Shown here piece after piece: positions 61,779 to 64,000 of a stretch of DNA of 64,000 nt. The stretch's first letter is position 1, and every line of letters begins with the position of its first letter. This DNA is from Massilia agilis (GTDB lineage: Bacteria > Pseudomonadota > Gammaproteobacteria > Burkholderiales > Burkholderiaceae_D), in assembly GCF_024756255.1 (NCBI RefSeq), contig NZ_JANUHB010000004.1, positions 186,001 through 250,000 of the forward strand, read 5' to 3'. The notes below the pieces were generated by a model. That model was given only the letters and a program-made list of their open reading frames with translations. It made no database searches and was not told the origin of the DNA. The position numbers were made by a program, and so were the translations under genes.

Positions 61779-63482
61779 ATGGGCCGCTGGCAGGCGCTGT
61801 CCCCGGAATCGCGCGCCACCTTCTGGCGCTCGCTGCAGACCCTGTGCGTGACCCGCGTGGTGATCGCGGTGGTGCTGCTGGCCTACCTTGGCCTGGCGCC
61901 TTCCGGCGCCATCAACGCCAACGGCGCCCTCTACGCCCAGACCTGCATTGCCTACCTTGCGGCGGCGCTGGCGTTCACCGCCGTCGGCAGCTACTGGAAG
62001 CAGCGCTTCCTGGCCCAGCTGTCGGTCCAGATCGCGGCCGACCTGGCCGCCATCTCGGTGCTCTACCTTGCCGCCGGTGGCGCCAAGAGCGGCCTGGGCA
62101 TCCTGTATCTGTTCCCGCTTGCCGGCGCAGCGATCCTGGCGCCGCTGGTGCTGGCGCTGTTCTCGGCATCGGTGGCGACCCTGTTCATGCTGGGCCACTC
62201 GATCTGGCAGGTCATCACGCAGGACGGCGAATCGTGGGTGCGCCAGGCCGGCATGTACGGTGCCGGCTTTTTCGCCGTGGTGCTGCTGGTGAGCCGGCTG
62301 GCGGCGCGCCTGATCCGGCAAGAGGAACTGGCGGCCCAGCGCGGCGCCGACCTGAAGATCCAGCAGGCGATCAACCAGATCGTGATTGCCGACGTCGGCG
62401 ACGGCATCCTGGTGGTGGGGCGCGACGGCCGGGTCTTTGCCGGCAACCCGGCGGCGCGGCGCATGCTTGGGCTGGACGAGGCCGCACTCGATTTCCGGCT
62501 TGGCGACGTGGCCGCGCTCGAGCCGCTGGCGCAGGCGTTCTCGGCATGGCTGACCGCGCCGGCGGGTGCAGCGCAGGACGCCGTGTTCGTCAACGTCAAG
62601 CCGTGGAACGAGGAGGGCGCCCCGGCCCCGCGTGGCCGGCTGGGCCGGGCCTCGCACCTGAAGCTGCGCTTTGCGCGCGTGGATACGGACGAGCAGGCGG
62701 CGGGGCGCAGCGTCGTGTTCCTGCAGGACGTCTCCGCGATCGAAAACCAGGCCCAGCAGCTCAAGCTGGCCTCGATGGGGCGCCTGACCGCCAGCATCGC
62801 GCACGAGGTGCGCAACCCGCTGTCGGCCATCGGCCACGCGACCGCGCTCTTGGCCGAGGATCTGTCCGGCCCGGCCGAGGTGCGCCTCTTGAAGATCATT
62901 GGCGACAACGTCACGCGCGTGAACCGCATGGTCGAGGATATCCTGCAGCTGTCGCGCAAGGCGCAGCCGAGCGGCGAGCCGGTGCCGCTGGCCGCGTTCC
63001 TGGCCGAGCTGAAGGCCGAATTCTCCGAAACGCACGGGCTCGCCGATGATATAGTGTCGATCGGCCAGAGCGGCGACGCAGCCGTGCGTTTCGACCCGCT
63101 GCACCTGCGCGAAGTGCTGCTCAACCTGCTGAACAACGCGGTGCGCTACGCCAGCGGCAAGCCGGGCTCGATCCGGCTGTCCACCGCGCTCGATCCGGTC
63201 GGGCGGCGCGAGCTTCACGTGCAGGACGACGGCCCCGGCATCACGCCCGAGGTGCGCGACCACCTGTTCGAGCCGTTCTACACCACCTCGAGCAAGGGCA
63301 CGGGCCTCGGCCTGTACCTGGCGCGCGAGCTGTGCCTGAACAACGAGGCCATGCTCGACTACGAATACCGGTTCGAAAACAGCGCGCTCGGTCCGCGCCG
63401 CGCCACTGGCCGTTTTGTCATCACCTTCGCGCTGCCGGCAGCCCGGCGCGCAAACGCAGCCAACGGAGAGGCAGTTCAATGA
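61779..63482 (+). CDS. pilS: Two-component sensor histidine kinase PilS
   Basis: Membrane kinase of the PilS/PilR pair that controls type IV pilin transcription. The 567-residue protein has six N-terminal transmembrane segments (about 25-175), a PAS-like region (about 195-315, GDGILVVGRDGRVFAGNPAA), the dimerisation histidine H342 (SIAHEVRNPLSAIGHATALL), and the ATPase with N-box LREVLLNLLNNAVRYA, DDGPGITPEVR and GTGLGLYLARELC. The ATG at 61779 is chosen over a TTG two codons earlier. ATGA overlap with pilR. Confidence 0.92.
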   Translation: MGRWQALSPESRATFWRSLQTLCVTRVVIAVVLLAYLGLAPSGAINANGALYAQTCIAYLAAALAFTAVGSYWKQRFLAQLSVQIAADLAAISVLYLAAGGAKSGLGILYLFPLAGAAILAPLVLALFSASVATLFMLGHSIWQVITQDGESWVRQAGMYGAGFFAVVLLVSRLAARLIRQEELAAQRGADLKIQQAINQIVIADVGDGILVVGRDGRVFAGNPAARRMLGLDEAALDFRLGDVAALEPLAQAFSAWLTAPAGAAQDAVFVNVKPWNEEGAPAPRGRLGRASHLKLRFARVDTDEQAAGRSVVFLQDVSAIENQAQQLKLASMGRLTASIAHEVRNPLSAIGHATALLAEDLSGPAEVRLLKIIGDNVTRVNRMVEDILQLSRKAQPSGEPVPLAAFLAELKAEFSETHGLADDIVSIGQSGDAAVRFDPLHLREVLLNLLNNAVRYASGKPGSIRLSTALDPVGRRELHVQDDGPGITPEVRDHLFEPFYTTSSKGTGLGLYLARELCLNNEAMLDYEYRFENSALGPRRATGRFVITFALPAARRANAANGEAVQ

Positions 63483-64000
63483 GTTCACCCCGCATATTGG
63501 TGGTTGACGACGAAGCGGACCTGCGCGAGCTGCTCGAGATTACGCTGCTCAAGATGGGGCTGGACGTGGACAGTGCGGCAACGCTGGGCGAAGCGCGCGC
63601 GCTGCTGGCCCGCCATGCCTACGCGCTGGTGCTGACCGACATGCGCCTGCCCGACGGGCTGGGGCTGGAGCTGGTGCGCGAAGTGACCGCCGCCTATAAA
63701 TGCACGCCCATCGCCGTGGTCACCGCCTATGGCAGCGCCGAAAATGCGGTGGTCGCGCTCAAGGCCGGCGCGTTCGACTACGTGACCAAGCCGGTGGTGC
63801 TGGAAGACCTGCGCATCATGGTGCGCTCCGCGCTGCGCCTGTCCGAGCCGGTGCAAGAGCCGGCCGCGCAGCAGGCCTCCCAAGGCTCGCGCCTGATCGG
63901 CGAGTCGCCGGCGATGCAGTCGCTGCGCGCGCAGATCGCCCGCCTTGCGCGTTCCAACGCGCCGATTTCGATCACCGGCGAATCCGGCAGCGGCAAGGAG
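63479..64000 (+). CDS. pilR: Sigma-54-dependent response regulator PilR, cut by window edge
   Basis: The visible 174 residues are an NtrC-type regulator. Receiver domain 1-120 with D10-D11, phospho-acceptor D54 (VLTDMRLPDGLG), T82 region (AVVTAYGSA) and K104 (FDYVTKPV). The central AAA+ domain begins near 145 (LIGESPAMQSLRAQIARLA) and reaches Walker A GESGSGKE at the last residues. The remaining AAA+ and DNA-binding domains lie outside the window. Coupled to pilS by an ATGA overlap. Confidence 0.92.
   Translation, partial: MSSPRILVVDDEADLRELLEITLLKMGLDVDSAATLGEARALLARHAYALVLTDMRLPDGLGLELVREVTAAYKCTPIAVVTAYGSAENAVVALKAGAFDYVTKPVVLEDLRIMVRSALRLSEPVQEPAAQQASQGSRLIGESPAMQSLRAQIARLARSNAPISITGESGSGKE

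Overview
The window is GC-rich, densely coded bacterial chromosome. Gene content and protein style point to a betaproteobacterium of the Oxalobacteraceae, most likely Massilia or a close relative. The indicators are a full aerobic phenylacetate (paa) operon, a SWIB protein with a histone-H1-like tail, pilS/pilR, proS-rppH in divergent array, DUF4214 proteins with short calcium-binding repeats, and two abundant intergenic repeat families. That placement is inference from content, not a phylogeny. I saw no rRNA, tRNA, CRISPR array, transposase or prophage gene, and every gene inside the window reads as full length; only mog (left edge) and pilR (right edge) are cut.

Layout: 1-2.4 kb is housekeeping (mog, darP, pmbA). 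2.5-6.8 kb holds four tandem paralogues with a variable N-terminal domain, a few RTX-type repeats and a conserved DUF4214 domain. 6.9-10 kb is a compact unit: ArsR regulator, YgaP-type membrane peptide, AhpD-like protein and a five-haem cytochrome that fuses an alcohol-dehydrogenase-type cytochrome subunit to a thiosulfate-dehydrogenase (TsdA)-like half. This is the most likely undescribed system here, and I propose a role in sulfur-compound oxidation or sulfide stress. 10-12.5 kb holds a DUF6544-type protein, an M14 carboxypeptidase and a DUF2442 protein. 12.5-26 kb is the paa regulon: divergent paaX, then paaABCDE-G-H-I-K-J-Y-Z and a cupin. It supplies PaaK activation, PaaABCDE epoxidation, PaaG isomerisation, PaaZ ring opening, and PaaJ and PaaH beta-oxidation; paaF is absent and a repeat cluster sits between paaE and paaG.

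26-34 kb: argH, small proteins, then a run of secreted hydrolases (cyanophycinase, M42 aminopeptidase, M64 peptidase) and a Lys/Ala-rich exported protein. 34-39 kb: topoisomerase IV (parE, parC). 39-48 kb: a pseudo-receiver protein, a C26 glutamine amidotransferase, an antiporter / carboxylate-amine ligase / ArsR-type regulator run, a MoxR-GNAT-VWA module and two small cytochromes c. 48-56 kb: small unknowns, a degenerate aspartyl-protease/TPR protein, rppH, proS, a lytic transglycosylase, the SWIB protein and ffh. 56-64 kb: a nitrate/sulfonate/taurine-class ABC transporter, a MarR-controlled DoxX-GST pair with clear twin operators, then ypjD, a PP0621-family gene and pilS-pilR.

Two repeat families punctuate the gaps. 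Family 1 (ends GTAGGGTGGGC / GCCCACCCTAC) hugs stop codons and supplies the TAG stop of three genes. Family 2 (CGTCGTCCC...GGGACCCAT units) occurs eight times, including inside the paa operon and between parE and parC.
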